Shown here: one piece after another, positions 62,744 to 64,000 of the stretch
Layout: every line of letters begins with the position of its first letter
Position numbering within the stretch: the first letter of the stretch is position 1
Origin: Gemmatimonadota bacterium
Lineage (GTDB): Bacteria; Gemmatimonadota; Gemmatimonadetes; Gemmatimonadales; GWC2-71-9
Reading direction: 5' to 3'
Length of the DNA: 64,000 nt
NCBI GenBank assembly: GCA_016713785.1
Contig: JADJOM010000003.1
Span: forward strand, 949,501 to 1,013,500
Translations under genes and position numbers: made by a program
Notes under the pieces: generated by a model
Databases searched by the model: none
What the model was told of the DNA's origin: nothing
The model's input: only the letters and a program-made list of their open reading frames with translations

Positions 62744-64000
62744 TCACGAGCGCAAAGTAGCGGGGCCCGACGGGCGCGGCAACGCCGCGAGCGACTCGAA
62801 CACGCGCGGGTCGAAGCGGTCCTTCACCGCGTCCCGGAGGGCGGCCGTCACGTCCGCGGGCCGGTCGGCGGCGAGCGCCGCGGCCGCGGCCGCCTCGGCC
62901 ACCGCCACGGGCACCGTGCGGACCACCCACTTGACCAGCGGGATCGCCGGCGGGCCGACGCTCAGGCAGCGGTAGCCCAGGCCGATGAGCAGCACCACCG
63001 AGAGCGGGTCGGCGGCCATCTCGCCGCAGACGCTGACCCCGATCCCCGCCTGCTGCCCGGCCGTGACGATGCCCTTGAGCTGGCGCACCACCGCGGGGTG
63101 GTGCGGCGTGAAGCGGTCGGCCAGCCGCGCGTTGCCCCGGTCCACCGCCAGGGTGTACTGCACCAGGTCGTTGGTGCCCACGCTGAAGAAGGCGCTGTGC
63201 TGCGCGAACTGGTCGGCCAGGATCGCCGCCGCGGGTGTCTCGATCATCACCCCGACCGGCACCGAGGCCGCGGCCCGCACCCCGTTGCGCGCCAGCTTGA
63301 GCGCCTCCTCGAGCAGCATCTCGCGGGCCTGGATCACCTCGTCCACCTGGGTCACCAGCGGGAGCATGAGCTGGATCTTCCGGTCGGCGGCGGCCCGCAG
63401 CACCGCGCGCAGCTGCGGCCGGAAGATCTCCGGATGATCCAGGCAGACCCGGATCGAGCGCCAGCCGAGGAAGGGGTTGGCCTCCTGCGGGGCGCGGAAC
63501 GCCGCCGGGAACTTGTCACCGCCCAGGTCGAACGACCGGATGACCACCGGGTGCTCCGGGAACGCCTCGCAGACCCGGCGGAAGTAGTCGGCCTGCTCGT
63601 CCTCCGTGGGGAGATGGGCGCGGCCGGTGACGAGGAACTCGGTCCGGAGCAGGCCGACCCCCTGGGCGTCGAGGCGCACCGCCGCCGCGATCTCGTCGGG
63701 CAGGTCGACGTTGCCCATCACCGTGAGCTGCACCCCGTCCGGGGTGATCGCGGCCTGGGTGACCGCGGCCTCGAGCTCGAACTCGAGCTTCTGGCGCCGC
63801 GACAGCTGGGCCCGCGCCCGCTCGATTTCCGCCCGGTTGGGGTCGAGGAGGATGGTGCCGGTCTGGCCGTCGAGCAGGAGCACGGTGCCCTGGCGGATCC
63901 GGTCGAGCGCCCCCACCGCGCCCATCACCGCGGGGATGCCGAGCGAGTGGGCCAGGATCGCGGCGTGGGAGGTGCGCGTGCCCTCCTCGCTCAGCAGCCC
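62744..64000 (-). CDS. ptsI: Phosphoenolpyruvate-protein phosphotransferase, enzyme I (N-terminally cut)
   Basis: The C-terminal 418 residues; the start lies beyond the window. The first residues read GLLSEEGTRTSHAAILAHS, holding the phospho-histidine (TSHAAI). Then comes the TIM-barrel PEP domain with LLRTEFLVTGR, FDLGGDKF, NPFLGWRSIR, SVGTNDLVQYTLAVDRGN and CGEMAADP (active Cys/Glu loop). It passes phosphate from PEP to HPr. Ptr genes for sugar permeases are not in view, so it may serve regulation as well as transport. Confidence 0.95.
   Translation of the reverse strand, partial: GLLSEEGTRTSHAAILAHSLGIPAVMGAVGALDRIRQGTVLLLDGQTGTILLDPNRAEIERARAQLSRRQKLEFELEAAVTQAAITPDGVQLTVMGNVDLPDEIAAAVRLDAQGVGLLRTEFLVTGRAHLPTEDEQADYFRRVCEAFPEHPVVIRSFDLGGDKFPAAFRAPQEANPFLGWRSIRVCLDHPEIFRPQLRAVLRAAADRKIQLMLPLVTQVDEVIQAREMLLEEALKLARNGVRAAASVPVGVMIETPAAAILADQFAQHSAFFSVGTNDLVQYTLAVDRGNARLADRFTPHHPAVVRQLKGIVTAGQQAGIGVSVCGEMAADPLSVVLLIGLGYRCLSVGPPAIPLVKWVVRTVPVAVAEAAAAAALAADRPADVTAALRDAVKDRFDPRVFESLAALPRPSGPATLRS

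Overview
The window is 64 kb of very GC-rich, tightly packed bacterial chromosome. Nearly every gene is a housekeeping or conserved envelope gene; I see no phage, IS element, integron or CRISPR array. The organism is Gram-negative: it has a TonB-dependent BtuB receptor, lipoproteins with lipoboxes and an SPFH membrane protein. The mix of GatCAB, bacillithiol-type BshA, CIRCE-controlled groESL, an MglB-type roadblock protein beside a GDP-mannose enzyme, fused Bat proteins and an NYPNPF-type C-terminal module suggests Gemmatimonadota or a close relative. That placement is inference; no rRNA is present. Most neighbours overlap by ATGA or GTGA, so long operons with coupled translation are the rule, mainly on the minus strand.

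Region by region: (1) 1-992, the tail of an unknown gene and an M23 peptidase. (2) 9.5-1.07 kb, minus: lipoprotein, serS, histidine kinase, pcrA, gatC, gatA, gatB. (3) 9.56-12.98 kb, plus: a good promoter, then roadblock protein, mannose-1-phosphate guanylyltransferase, GlmU-like left-handed beta-helix protein and WalJ-like hydrolase. (4) 15.7-13.0 kb, minus: two CIRCE-type repeats, groES, groEL and a small secreted protein. (5) 15.8-16.9 kb, plus: a PHM-like copper monooxygenase. (6) 19.3-17.0 kb, minus: membrane protein cassette ending in an NlpC/P60 enzyme with a beta-barrel-like N-terminus. (7) 33.8-19.4 kb, minus: moxR, DUF58, Bat operon with fused subunits, mutL, miaA, ankyrin protein, bshA, uppP, birA, coaX. 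(8) 36.8-33.9 kb, minus: M50 protease, scpA, scpB, rluB; rpsT diverges at 36.9 kb. (9) 43.7-37.3 kb, minus: tRNA-Ser(GGA), msrP, msrQ, pyrR, pyrB, pyrC, class II aldolase, zinc-ribbon protein. (10) 43.8-50.5 kb: SPFH protein (plus), then on minus a response regulator, ADP-ribosylglycohydrolase, tRNA-Ser(CGA), NicO transporter, tadA and clpB. (11) 64.0-50.7 kb, minus: ptsI (cut by the window edge), metK, bifunctional nuclease, a secreted/membrane protein, a cobalamin riboswitch, btuF-btuC-btuD-btuB, a seven-repeat beta-propeller lipoprotein, recO, selB and a secreted NYPNPF protein.

The most interesting system is the vitamin B12 locus. A riboswitch heads a complete import set (BtuF, BtuC, BtuD, BtuB) followed at once by a lipoprotein with seven YncE-like blades. 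This is the layout of the Bacteroides BtuB-BtuG surface capture complex, apparently outside Bacteroidota. Next are a groESL control region with two 9-9-9 CIRCE-type repeats centred 53 bp (five helical turns) apart, a monooxygenase-like protein keeping all six PHM copper ligands, and a Bat operon in which BatB-BatC and BatD-BatE are each one polypeptide.
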